DNA of 59,168 nt from contig JAJFKI010000088.1 in NCBI GenBank assembly GCA_021773295.1, positions 1 to 59,168 of the forward strand, read 5' to 3'. This document shows, piece after piece, positions 37,014 through 45,535 of the stretch. Positions within the stretch are counted from its first letter, which is position 1, and each line of letters starts with the position of its first letter. Source of the stretch: Gammaproteobacteria bacterium (GTDB lineage Bacteria; Pseudomonadota; Gammaproteobacteria; UBA1113). The position numbers were made by a program, and so were the translations under genes. The notes under the pieces were generated by a model that did not search any database, was not told the origin of the DNA, and saw nothing but the letters and a program-made list of their open reading frames with translations.

Positions 37014-37085
37014 CCTAATCTTACCTATTCTTTTCCTTAGCCTTTACAGGGAAAGGATAGTTTAACATTACTCTGAGCGCTACAA

Positions 37086-39827
37086 CTAGGGTTGTAACGG
37101 CTGTTCTTCACTCGGATCACTACTGGTATCAGAATCACTGTTAGATATATCTGCCGGTTGGAAAAACACTGCGTTAGGTGCCGAGCTTGCGTTTGGTGTT
37201 GTCGTCGGTAACGCTAAATAGTCCGAGGGAATATATCCACGCTCCGAATGAGCGATGACATAACACCACATTCCTTTAATGTTAATGACTTCTACATTCT
37301 CGCCTTTTTTCACTGAAACATCACTAGGATGTTTTGCTTGATAATCACGCAGTGTTTTGACCATAAGATTAGGGGTTGCTTCATGCTCGGGGCCCAACGT
37401 ATTCGTCTCAGGTTTATCACTGTCTACTGGGGTTGTTGATGGTGTGCTGCTGGCAGCAATAGGCGGCTGTTCAATCTCAGCCTCTGGTTGATCACTTCCT
37501 TCAGAGTCGATAGACGCAGAGTCATTTGCCGTAGAAGCGGAGCTGCTACTGGCTAACGCTGCTTCAGAGCAAGGTTCAGCTGTTTTTTGCTCGCTTATTT
37601 CTTTAGGGAGATTCTCCATGGCGATAGCTAGTGCTTTCTTATAATGGCCTTTTTTCTCGGAAGAAAAAGTCATTTCGGATACATTTGATAAGTGATATGA
37701 CCATTCGTCAAAATCATGAGCCAATAGTTTTGTAAAAAGCGTTGCTATTGCTTCTTCGGAATAGCGTTTTTCTAACAAATCCCAAACCGACGTGGCCCAA
37801 CTATCGTATGGATTAAGCATATTTTTTAAGAAGTCATGATCAATAACAAAGTCAATAAGCTTTAAAAAGCTCTCAAACGTTAAGTGTTTTGCTGCGAGGT
37901 CTAATACATTTTCCTCACGCCGAAAGATCTCAACTCTGTGGTCTTTAGTAAAGTTATCATTGCTGGGGAGTAACTCTAAAAGTCGCACCACGACGTTGTC
38001 ATAGCCTTTTTGGGCTGCTAAATGTAAGACAGATGCAATCAGACTACTATGACGGCTAAAGATAGCATCAGGAAAACCTTCTTCTTGGTAAAGTCGCTCT
38101 ATCAGAAAGAGGCACACCCAGTCTGGCTGTTCTTCAATTGCATAGTGGAATAAGTTTTTTCCTAAACTACTTTGATTAAAAGCAGCGCTAGGAAATTTTT
38201 CCGAAGACGCTGAGGAATTAAGCAGCCACACGGGAACCTCATTTGGTCGAAACATAGCAGCAATTTGTAAAACATTAAGATTGCTATTACCATTTTGAAA
38301 GGCCAACTCAACCAGTACTTCGTGAGAAAGCCTTTTATACAATGTAAATAATGCGGCGACAGGTAACTTTCTTGTGGCAACATGCAGAGCATTATCGCGA
38401 CAATCGTTTTTTTCTTTTGCTAAGTCACTCAGAACCTTTTGGGGAAGCTGATTAATAAAACGCATGCACTGTATTTCTGGTAAGTGCCGTAAAAAAAATA
38501 GTAATACAGTTTCTGTTGCCTTTAAGTAGATGCTTAAAGGTTTTAAATGCGTTAAAGTGTCTAACAGTTGGTATAAGCCGTCAGGAACCAGTCCTGGAGA
38601 AATGACAAGATGACCTGCAGCCTGCATCCCTTTCGCCAAACCCAATCTTTGCTCGATGGTGAAGTGGCATGCTTGAAATATTTTATCCTGGGATATGAGA
38701 TTATGATGTAGTTTAATTATATAGTTACCCTTGCTATCATACACAATAGGTCCTTTGAGGTAATTAGCAATCGTATTTAAGAAAGGGATGAAAGCCGAAT
38801 CGGGTGTCACATCTGTTGTTGGCAATGTACTCGAGGAAGCTTCGCTGCTGCTGGATGAGGAAGCAGCAATAGCCGACATTGTTGTATTTTTAGTTGAACG
38901 TTTTAATTGAAGAATAAGAATGATCTCGTTGAGTGTGTCTTTGTGTCTTGCCTGAATTAAACCTTTCTCATGGAGCTTGTATTGTTCTTCCAAGGACATT
39001 ATTTCATTCTCATGTAACGCTACAACGAATTCTTCCATTTTGCTCTTATCTCCAAAGCTTACAACAGAATCCCAGAGCGTGAATTTTTTAGCGTCTTTTT
39101 GACAAATCGCCTCGTAAAAGTTAGGTTGTTTAATTAACATACCGATGAGTATCATGAATGTTTCTGTTGATTGGTTTTGAGCAGCAACATGAAATAAATT
39201 CATGTTAAAAAAGTTTGATTGAAACGCTATTTTTGCTAATACGGGTTTGGAAAGTTTTGTCAGTAAGAGGGTAAACGCATCGGTAGGCGAATGAAGGGCT
39301 GCCGCGATGACAGCAGTTCCACACACTGAATCACGCTCAGTGACAAGTGTGTCGAGAATAGTGCTTGGTATTTCCTCGAATAAGGCAAAATGACGGTCGT
39401 TTGGGAGGCGGTCTAAGAGCTGGGACAGAGCACCACTACGCTGCGATGGTTCCTTGCAATCTTTTAAAGATTCTAACAGTGATATGTAACGCCATACTGT
39501 GTCATTACCATTGGGTGTTATCTCAATGTAACGTTTTTTCAGATCAAAACCTACATGAGGGATCCATAAACGACCGAGTCCACATGCCGTAAGCCGCTCT
39601 TTTAAACCAACGCCATAAAAAAAATGTAGCTTATAGCCACCACTGGTTTTTTCAATGGAGCGAGTGGCATAGGCAATGAGGTTAATAATGGCAATAACTT
39701 TCTGGCGTTTTTCATCACTCAGCACCTCATTGGGCAACAAGGTGACGCCAGTACTGGATGAAGCGCTCGCCGCTATTGCTGGGGCATTCTCGTTGTTTTC
39801 AATTGAATTTTGTTGTTCAGCAGACAT
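37086..39827 (-). CDS. Ankyrin-repeat protein with C-terminal eukaryote-type SH3 domain
   Basis: A 913-aa protein. It has a Ser/Glu-rich N-terminus, the shared module (INLIAYATRSIEKTSGGYKL, HFFYGVGLKERLTACGL), two blocks of ankyrin-like repeats (DNALHVATRKLPVAALFTLY, LNVLQIAAMFRPNEVPVWLL, KNLFHYAIEEQPDWVCLFLI, ASVLHLAAQKGYDNVVVRLL) and a long Ser/Glu/Pro linker. Residues ~823-873 form an SH3 domain: TLRDYQAKHPSDVSVKKGEN, VEVINIKGMWCYVI, GYIPSDYLAL. These match the ALYDY, WW and G-x-x-PSNYV hallmarks. SH3 domains of this type bind proline-rich ligands in eukaryotic signalling. The start is ATG 39827 with GAGG 8 bases upstream; a longer frame begins at 39872. Confidence 0.85.
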   Translation of the reverse strand: MSAEQQNSIENNENAPAIAASASSSTGVTLLPNEVLSDEKRQKVIAIINLIAYATRSIEKTSGGYKLHFFYGVGLKERLTACGLGRLWIPHVGFDLKKRYIEITPNGNDTVWRYISLLESLKDCKEPSQRSGALSQLLDRLPNDRHFALFEEIPSTILDTLVTERDSVCGTAVIAAALHSPTDAFTLLLTKLSKPVLAKIAFQSNFFNMNLFHVAAQNQSTETFMILIGMLIKQPNFYEAICQKDAKKFTLWDSVVSFGDKSKMEEFVVALHENEIMSLEEQYKLHEKGLIQARHKDTLNEIILILQLKRSTKNTTMSAIAASSSSSSEASSSTLPTTDVTPDSAFIPFLNTIANYLKGPIVYDSKGNYIIKLHHNLISQDKIFQACHFTIEQRLGLAKGMQAAGHLVISPGLVPDGLYQLLDTLTHLKPLSIYLKATETVLLFFLRHLPEIQCMRFINQLPQKVLSDLAKEKNDCRDNALHVATRKLPVAALFTLYKRLSHEVLVELAFQNGNSNLNVLQIAAMFRPNEVPVWLLNSSASSEKFPSAAFNQSSLGKNLFHYAIEEQPDWVCLFLIERLYQEEGFPDAIFSRHSSLIASVLHLAAQKGYDNVVVRLLELLPSNDNFTKDHRVEIFRREENVLDLAAKHLTFESFLKLIDFVIDHDFLKNMLNPYDSWATSVWDLLEKRYSEEAIATLFTKLLAHDFDEWSYHLSNVSEMTFSSEKKGHYKKALAIAMENLPKEISEQKTAEPCSEAALASSSSASTANDSASIDSEGSDQPEAEIEQPPIAASSTPSTTPVDSDKPETNTLGPEHEATPNLMVKTLRDYQAKHPSDVSVKKGENVEVINIKGMWCYVIAHSERGYIPSDYLALPTTTPNASSAPNAVFFQPADISNSDSDTSSDPSEEQPLQP

Positions 39828-39899
39828 ATCTATAACCTCTATCTCATATTTATAACACTTCACCTTAACCACTGGATTAACAGATAGCTAAGCGTGGCT

Positions 39900-39927
39900 A
39901 GTATACCAAATACAATTAATTGCGCAA
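39900..39927 (-). promoter_or_regulatory. Promoter of the SH3-ankyrin gene
   Basis: On the minus strand an extended -10 (TGGTATACT) lies 16 bases after TTGCGC. It is about 75 bases before the ATG at 39827. Confidence 0.45.
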
Positions 39928-40003
39928 GCATGAGTCAACGCGCGCGCTAGCCTTAACCTGTGTCTTAAAAGGAAATATCCTGACTAAACTGTGCAATTTA
40001 ACT

Positions 40004-40138
40004 ATTCAAACAGCTAAATTACACTGTAATTTCGCTATTCAAGCAGCGAAACTGCATGAATTTAGGCTCATAATCGCTAATTTCTTGCAATTTCGCTACT
40101 TCAACATAATAATTACAGTGTAATTTAGCTGTTTGAAT
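40004..40138. repeat. Inverted repeat with 28-bp perfect arms before the AAA gene
   Basis: The arms at 40004-40031 and 40111-40138 are exact reverse complements. Inside is a nested imperfect pair, AGCGAAACTGCA / TGCAATTTCGCT (40045-40056 / 40086-40097, 11 of 12). The right arm ends 11 bases before the start of the ATPase gene. The remaining intergenic DNA (39928-40003) shows nothing else. Confidence 0.88.
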
Positions 40139-40149
40139 GGTGATTTTGC

Positions 40150-41472
40150 ATGGAATACAGTAAAAGATGTAATGAAACAAGAATATATAATGCTTTTATT
40201 CAAGGCATGATTACGGGTATTTTGGGGCCACGCCGTGTGGGTAAGTCTACCTTGCTTGATCGTTATCTGGAATTACACCCCACGCTTACTGTTGTGCGCT
40301 TAAATATGGATAGCATGCAAGAGCGTGAGCAGATTGAGACAGGGCAGCTCGAAGCGATTATTCTCACCAGCATCCAACGTCACCTAGAACCTAATAATCG
40401 TGTTTGGGTTATGATTGATGAAGCACAAAAATGCCCGGCCCTGTTTGAGCAAATTAAGCGATTGTACGATCGCTACAAAGACCAAGACGCCATCAAATTT
40501 ATTATCACAGGTTCGGCATTACTGGAATTACACCGTCTGAGTGCAGAGACGCTGGCAGGAAGAATTAACCTCTATTACTTATCAGCTTTTAGTTTATCGG
40601 AAACCCTAACCCTAAGGCATGGAATCAGTGTTGATACTAATATCTTTACCTTGTTAGAGGCTAAACAACAGAATGAGTCAGACTGGCAAGATTATTTCTA
40701 TCAATTATTGCCACTCAAAGAGGTGCTAAAAGAAAATTTATTGCAGATGCAACTTTGGGGTGGTTTGCCAGAAGTATTAACGCAGACGAGCACGGAGGAA
40801 CGACTCGACTATCTAGGGAATTATTTACAGACATATTTAGAAAAAGACGTACGTGCTATTGAGTCAATTACAGACTTAACACTCTACCGGCAACTCATTG
40901 ATATTGCTGCTGAGCAAACGGGATCGGTGCGTGATGATACGCGAATATTACAAGCGCTTGGTTGCCACCGTGAAACATTAAATAAATACCGTGGCTATTT
41001 GCAAGCGACCTTAATGTACCAAGATATTCATCCCTACATTAATGCCGCTCTAAAACGTCTGGTTAAATCGCCAAAAGGGTATTTAATCAATAATGGCTTA
41101 ATCAGTTTTATCACCGGTATTTATGATATTAATTTGCTAGAAAAGACAGGGCAAATAGGACATCGTTTAGAAAACTGGTTATTGAATGAGTTACAAATTT
41201 GGTTAAATAGTTCTGCAGGCCATCATAGTGCTAATTACTGGCGCACTTCCTCGGGTGTGGAAGTTGATTTTGTGGTGAATAAGGCTCCCGATATTTATGC
41301 ATTCGAGGTAACTTACGCTGCAGTGATTGAAAGCAAAAAAGTGAGAAATTTAATAAAATTTCGTGAGCATGAATCTAAAACGAAATTATGTTGCTATGTA
41401 TATATGGGCGAATTTAACTATGACGCAGAAAACAATATCCTCTTTATTCCCGCGTGGGCCGTATTATCCTAG
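40150..41472 (+). CDS. AAA ATPase with DUF4143-type C-terminus
   Basis: A 440-aa soluble ATPase. Walker A is GPRRVGKST near residue 26-34, Walker B is VWVMIDEAQKCP, and sensor-like FIITGSALLEL and LAGRINLYYLSAFSL follow. The C-terminal region (about 230-440) contains the winged-helix and nuclease-like fold of DUF4143, with SSGVEVDFVVNKAPDIYAFE, whose D/E residues resemble a PD-(D/E)XK core. The cellular role of this family is unknown. The ribosome site is weak. The start is preceded by a long inverted repeat. A broken cousin of a related ATPase family lies at 34863-35018, also beside a palindrome. It is the only + strand gene in the surrounding minus-strand block. Confidence 0.88.
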   Translation: MEYSKRCNETRIYNAFIQGMITGILGPRRVGKSTLLDRYLELHPTLTVVRLNMDSMQEREQIETGQLEAIILTSIQRHLEPNNRVWVMIDEAQKCPALFEQIKRLYDRYKDQDAIKFIITGSALLELHRLSAETLAGRINLYYLSAFSLSETLTLRHGISVDTNIFTLLEAKQQNESDWQDYFYQLLPLKEVLKENLLQMQLWGGLPEVLTQTSTEERLDYLGNYLQTYLEKDVRAIESITDLTLYRQLIDIAAEQTGSVRDDTRILQALGCHRETLNKYRGYLQATLMYQDIHPYINAALKRLVKSPKGYLINNGLISFITGIYDINLLEKTGQIGHRLENWLLNELQIWLNSSAGHHSANYWRTSSGVEVDFVVNKAPDIYAFEVTYAAVIESKKVRNLIKFREHESKTKLCCYVYMGEFNYDAENNILFIPAWAVLS

Positions 41473-41538
41473 AAACGACAGTCCAATGCGAACCTTTAGT
41501 GTGACAGATCGATTCGTGTCTTAACTGCCGTTTTTAGG
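41468..41538. terminator. Hairpin between convergent genes
   Basis: The arms CCTAGAAACGACAGT (41468-41482) and ACTGCCGTTTTTAGG (41524-41538) pair at 13 of 15 positions, or 14 with G-U. They overlap the ATPase stop and precede the end of the outer-membrane protein gene. The loop is long (41 bases), so a bidirectional terminator is possible but not certain. Confidence 0.4.
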
Positions 41539-41546
41539 ATTATAAC

Positions 41547-42269
41547 TCACGCCATATCAAAGAAATTGTACTCAATCCCGACGGTCGCTTGATTCAACGC
41601 GGGTAAATAACTGCGGGTATATAAGTTATTACCGCGGCTGGCGGTGTGGGAATATGCTACAAAGAATTGTGCGTTATGTAAAAATTGATACCCTAAGCCT
41701 ATTTCAAATTTAGGCACGTAGCCTGCTTGGGGTTTTTTAAAGCGTCTGAAAACGGGGGGGCTGTGAATAGAGAGGAAATTGAGGTATTTTTCCATATTGA
41801 CATAGGCAACGCCGCCTTTGCCAAAAACCACTAGCTTATTATGGAAGTGATAAGACACTTTTCCCATCACATCCACGGAATAGACTTTGATTAAGCCTGA
41901 GCCATTAATGACATTGGGGATGGAAGTCACACGCATGTTACCATTTTCATACAATGAACCACCGGCTTCAATGCCAAAGAATTTGAAAAAAGCAAAGCCT
42001 AAAAAGAAGCGGCTAGTAACACCCGACTCATCTGATGTGCGGATAAAGGAGCTAACGTTACTGCCATCGCGAAAGACGTCATTGGCATGGCCATTATCGG
42101 TGCGTATGGTACCCCGGCCAAGTTGGCCGCCAAGGTATACGCCCATGGTTTTTTCGGGCGCAGCTAATGGTGTGGGTGTAGCGCTAGGGTATGCGGCCAG
42201 AGCAACACCGCTACACAATAAACTAAGCACTGCCACAAGTGATACGTAAATTTTATAAATAGTTTTCAT
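41547..42269 (-). CDS. Outer-membrane beta-barrel protein, small porin-like
   Basis: A 240-aa protein with a signal peptide (about 1-25, cleavage after GVALA). The mature part has alternating beta strands (YLGGQLGRGTIRTDNG, KFEIGLGYQFLHNAQFFVAY) and ends QATVGIEYNFFDMA, close to an outer-membrane barrel end. It resembles the opacity/OmpA-barrel type of about 8 strands. It is last in the exopolysaccharide-like operon, starting 3 bases after the synthase stop, which suggests a surface or export role. Confidence 0.8.
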   Translation of the reverse strand: MKTIYKIYVSLVAVLSLLCSGVALAAYPSATPTPLAAPEKTMGVYLGGQLGRGTIRTDNGHANDVFRDGSNVSSFIRTSDESGVTSRFFLGFAFFKFFGIEAGGSLYENGNMRVTSIPNVINGSGLIKVYSVDVMGKVSYHFHNKLVVFGKGGVAYVNMEKYLNFLSIHSPPVFRRFKKPQAGYVPKFEIGLGYQFLHNAQFFVAYSHTASRGNNLYTRSYLPALNQATVGIEYNFFDMA

Positions 42270-42272
42270 CGC

Positions 42273-43733
42273 TTAGTCCTTCATTGATTGATTACTATGG
42301 TGGTGATGCATGGCTGTCGCTTCTTCTTCATCCAACGCTTCTTGCTTATGACGTTGTCTTGTTATGAAGAGCCAGCCTCGATAAACCACAAATCTAATCA
42401 TGGCGAGAAAACGACACGTTACTAGCAATTGTCGGTAACCAAGATTTTCAAAGATAACTAAAATTAAGATTTTAATGATGTCGCGCATGCGTTTATATTT
42501 ATTAAAGCTGATTAAACTGATGAGCACGGTCGCCATGGTGATGATGGTTGAAAAGCCCCAACTGACTAAGAAAAACAACAGGGCAAAATACCAATCGAGT
42601 TTGTGCAAATACATGGCAATCAGTAGCACGGAATAACCAGCAAATTCTACCAGTGTGGAGAACAACTCTACAAACACATAGAAAGGGTAGTTAAACAAGC
42701 CAATGGCTTTATATTTTGGGTTGAAGAAGAAACGCCAACTTGCTAATAGGGCATCGAATAGACCCGCGTGCCAGCGGCCACGTTGTTGCCATATTCTAGT
42801 AAAGCTTTCTGGGACATTGGTCCAAGCTACGGCAGAAGGTGTGAAACCAATATTATAAGGGTAATCATTATCACGCATGTATTTATGCAAACGCAGGATA
42901 ATTTCGAGATCTTCTGTGATGTTGTATCTTGAAAATCCACCAATATCTAACACGGCCTTTTTTTCAAACATCGTCATCGAGCCCGGTAAGATGAGTGGAC
43001 CGCCGATAGGTTTCATACCACAACGTCCAAACAAGAAGGCTCGTAAGTATTCAACCGTTTGTATGGAGGGTAGATACCACGTTGGCATTTTGACTTCTTT
43101 AATTTCACCATCTTCAATGGTACAGCCATTGGCGACGTAGACGGCGCCACCTTCAGCAATGGTGTGTGGTACAGAAAGTAATGAGAAGAGTAGGTAATCT
43201 AAGGACTCAGGTTCTAAGAATGTGTCTGAATCGGTGGAGAGAAAAATCGGTGTACGGCAAGCATTTAACCCCACATTGAGCGAATCGCCTTTACCGGCAT
43301 GTTCTTTATCGATAACGATAAGATGTTTTTCGTTTTGTGAGACGTAGTAGCCTTTAATCTCAGCGGTTTCAATGTGCGATGGAAAGTCAGCGGGGGCCGG
43401 TACTAGCGCAAATGTCTCAATCAGGTTGTCCATGGTTTTATCTTCAGAACCATCATTGACAACAATCACATAGCATTTAGTCAGTTTTTGTTTTAAGAAA
43501 CTTCGCACTGAATTAATGATTGTATCTTCCTCATTAAAAGCAGGGACAATAATGGTCACGGGGGGCGATATATCGCCCGTTACAAAGTTTTCTACATTAC
43601 CAAGTTGTATCTCATTAAAGCGGTAAAAAATATCGGATATAGAGGTAAGGTATAAAATAATATACGCAATATTGACAAAAATAAAGTACAGAATCACACA
43701 GACAGAAACAATTATAATTACATTATCTAGCAT
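42273..43733 (-). CDS. Processive family-2 glycosyltransferase (membrane synthase)
   Basis: A 486-aa inner-membrane polysaccharide synthase. It has an N-terminal membrane segment (about 5-28), then the GT-A catalytic domain with IIVPAFNEEDTIINSVRSFL, IVVNDGSEDKT, the D-x-D site FLSTDSDTFLEP, the acceptor-binding FSRYNITEDLEI and the processivity motif WQQRGRW. Several C-terminal membrane segments follow. All catalytic motifs of BcsA/PgaC/NodC-like enzymes are intact, so it should extend a beta-linked polymer from a UDP-sugar. The tail has a His-rich MHHHHSNQ. Its start overlaps the HEAT gene by 11 bases. Confidence 0.92.
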   Translation of the reverse strand: MLDNVIIIVSVCVILYFIFVNIAYIILYLTSISDIFYRFNEIQLGNVENFVTGDISPPVTIIVPAFNEEDTIINSVRSFLKQKLTKCYVIVVNDGSEDKTMDNLIETFALVPAPADFPSHIETAEIKGYYVSQNEKHLIVIDKEHAGKGDSLNVGLNACRTPIFLSTDSDTFLEPESLDYLLFSLLSVPHTIAEGGAVYVANGCTIEDGEIKEVKMPTWYLPSIQTVEYLRAFLFGRCGMKPIGGPLILPGSMTMFEKKAVLDIGGFSRYNITEDLEIILRLHKYMRDNDYPYNIGFTPSAVAWTNVPESFTRIWQQRGRWHAGLFDALLASWRFFFNPKYKAIGLFNYPFYVFVELFSTLVEFAGYSVLLIAMYLHKLDWYFALLFFLVSWGFSTIITMATVLISLISFNKYKRMRDIIKILILVIFENLGYRQLLVTCRFLAMIRFVVYRGWLFITRQRHKQEALDEEEATAMHHHHSNQSMKD

Positions 43734-44766
43734 GGTACCCTTCCTTAACGCCTAGTACTTGTTGACATAGTTGATAGACTTCGTCAGTTTCTGGAATTTG
43801 ATGCAAGGCTTGCCTGCCTTCGGGACCGAATTTTACCAGCGTTTTCACCGCATCTAAGCGTACCCACCATTTTTCATCGTGTAATAGTTTTTTGACCTCA
43901 GGTAGTGTTTGGCTAGCTCCTAAATTGCCAAGGGCACGGGTTGCCGTTAATCTTGTTTCTGGGAGTTCTGCCGTGAGTAAACCGACGAGTTTATCGATGA
44001 CCTGGGGTTTATCTTCCATGCTAACGTAACGAATGGCTGAGAGTTGTAATTCAACATTGTCACTCGTCGTATCTTTCATGGCATGATCAAAGGCACTGGT
44101 TTGTTTTTCAATCATTAAAATTTTGTAACATGTTGCTCTGATGAACGGATTTTCTTCTGTGTTTAAGCGTTTCACAATATAGTCACATTTAACATCTTGG
44201 TGTTGCTCGAATACTTCTAAAAAAATCGATTGTGCTAAACGGCGCTCTTCGGCGGTCCTGGTGATAACCGTGTTAACTAACGTTTCAGTGCCTAATTGTA
44301 GTGATGGCCATACCGCATGAAATTGAATCAGAGGAACTTTATCGCTCAGTAATTTTTCGAGATGAGGTTCATCTTGCTGTTCCCGATGCACTTCAAATGA
44401 TTTCACTGCCCAACAACGTTTTATCCAGCGCCTGGACTCTATGGCTTTTCTAGCTAAGGGTAGCAAAATGCTCGTGCTCAGCGTTTCTAAGGTCCGAGAC
44501 CAGCCACGCTCATTCTGGTATTTTTCCATGAGCGGTTGTAAAATATCCATGCGATGAGTCGCTCGGGGTAATTCATTGTCCGTGATGGGCTTATCGTGTA
44601 TGAGCGCATCTTGAATAATGTCATCAGCCTTTTTAGTTAAACGGATTTTGCGCTTTTTACGAAAATAATAAATAATTTTCATCACAATCGTCACTATGAC
44701 CAGCAAGATGGCAATAATGATTTCAGCAATTACGAAAAATTCTAAAAATGAATAATCAAACGTCAT
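43723..44766 (-). CDS. Membrane-anchored HEAT-repeat protein
   Basis: A 347-aa protein with one N-terminal transmembrane segment (about 8-30, FFVIAEIIIAILLVIVTIVM) and a cytosolic part with HEAT-like repeats, clearest near the end: ETRLTATRALGNLGASQTLP and KWWVRLDAVKTLVKFGPEGR. It probably acts as a scaffold for the neighbouring synthase, with which it overlaps. The start is ATG 44766, one base after the upstream stop. A longer frame to 44799 lies within the upstream gene and is not used. Confidence 0.85.
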   Translation of the reverse strand: MTFDYSFLEFFVIAEIIIAILLVIVTIVMKIIYYFRKKRKIRLTKKADDIIQDALIHDKPITDNELPRATHRMDILQPLMEKYQNERGWSRTLETLSTSILLPLARKAIESRRWIKRCWAVKSFEVHREQQDEPHLEKLLSDKVPLIQFHAVWPSLQLGTETLVNTVITRTAEERRLAQSIFLEVFEQHQDVKCDYIVKRLNTEENPFIRATCYKILMIEKQTSAFDHAMKDTTSDNVELQLSAIRYVSMEDKPQVIDKLVGLLTAELPETRLTATRALGNLGASQTLPEVKKLLHDEKWWVRLDAVKTLVKFGPEGRQALHQIPETDEVYQLCQQVLGVKEGYHAR

Positions 44767-44767
44767 G

Positions 44768-45499
44768 TTACATTCCCACCATAGCGCTAAGCATTCCACC
44801 CGCAGCGATTTGTATAAAGAAATTATCGGTTTCCGAGGTTGCTAATGCTTCAACAACCATGATTACAAAGGCAGTCGCTAAACTCATATAAACGCTGCGA
44901 GCACATGCAATTTCATTTAAGAAAATCAGACCAATTAAGCAAGCGATAAAACTGCCAATATAGACGGCAATCGAGCCTTCAATGGTACGTTTTTGTGCTT
45001 TATGAAACGGGTTACGATACTCGTATCGACCATAGTTGGCGCCAATGATTTCGCCCATGGCATCACCCCAGCCGGCGATCAGATACGCCGTTGGTGCAAA
45101 GGTGAAAAAGAAAATATTATTGCAGATACCGCCAAGGGCCGTCATGGTTAAAGGAATAAACACAGTGAGCTTGGAGCGTTTGATCGTGGTATCACGACAT
45201 AGGGCATTATAAAAATCACTTTTTGGCCCTAGGGTAACGGCAATGCCGATGACGATAATCACGGGTGCTGCATAGAGTAATACGTAAAAAAAGCCGAAAA
45301 ATGTTTGAGTATACCAAGCCGTCGTAAAAATAATAATGTGGAAAATTTTACGGGAATTATTGGTTTTAAGCTTTAATTTGTTTCTAGCAAAGGTCACTAA
45401 AAACATAGAAAAAACAGCCCATAGCGAAAATAACAATAAATAAAGGACATTGTATGGATCACCAATGTGCTGCATTATATTTTCATAGAGTCTTTCCAT
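44768..45499 (-). CDS. SEC59/DGK1-like CTP-dependent lipid kinase, multi-pass membrane
   Basis: A 243-aa membrane protein with about 6-7 hydrophobic segments. The cytosolic motifs NNSRKIFHIIIF, AGWGDAMGEIIGANYGRYEY and KRTIEGSIAVYIGSF match the dolichol kinase/phytol kinase/DGK1 and cytidylyltransferase-related family (GD-A-a...G...K-x-x-EGs). Members phosphorylate a lipid alcohol using CTP. In this operon it might supply or recycle a polyprenyl phosphate carrier; this is inference. RBS AAAGGAC lies before ATG 45499. Confidence 0.75.
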   Translation of the reverse strand: MERLYENIMQHIGDPYNVLYLLLFSLWAVFSMFLVTFARNKLKLKTNNSRKIFHIIIFTTAWYTQTFFGFFYVLLYAAPVIIVIGIAVTLGPKSDFYNALCRDTTIKRSKLTVFIPLTMTALGGICNNIFFFTFAPTAYLIAGWGDAMGEIIGANYGRYEYRNPFHKAQKRTIEGSIAVYIGSFIACLIGLIFLNEIACARSVYMSLATAFVIMVVEALATSETDNFFIQIAAGGMLSAMVGM

Positions 45500-45535
45500 T
45501 AAGTTTGTTGTCCTTTTGTAACGATACTACTACTA

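Noticed and set aside
39928..40003. Small RNA gene upstream of the AAA ATPase
   Set aside because: No promoter-terminator pair and no stable fold other than the inverted repeat that follows.
41468..41538. Counting this hairpin as another private-arm element
   Set aside because: The arms are short and imperfect; a terminator between convergent genes explains it better.
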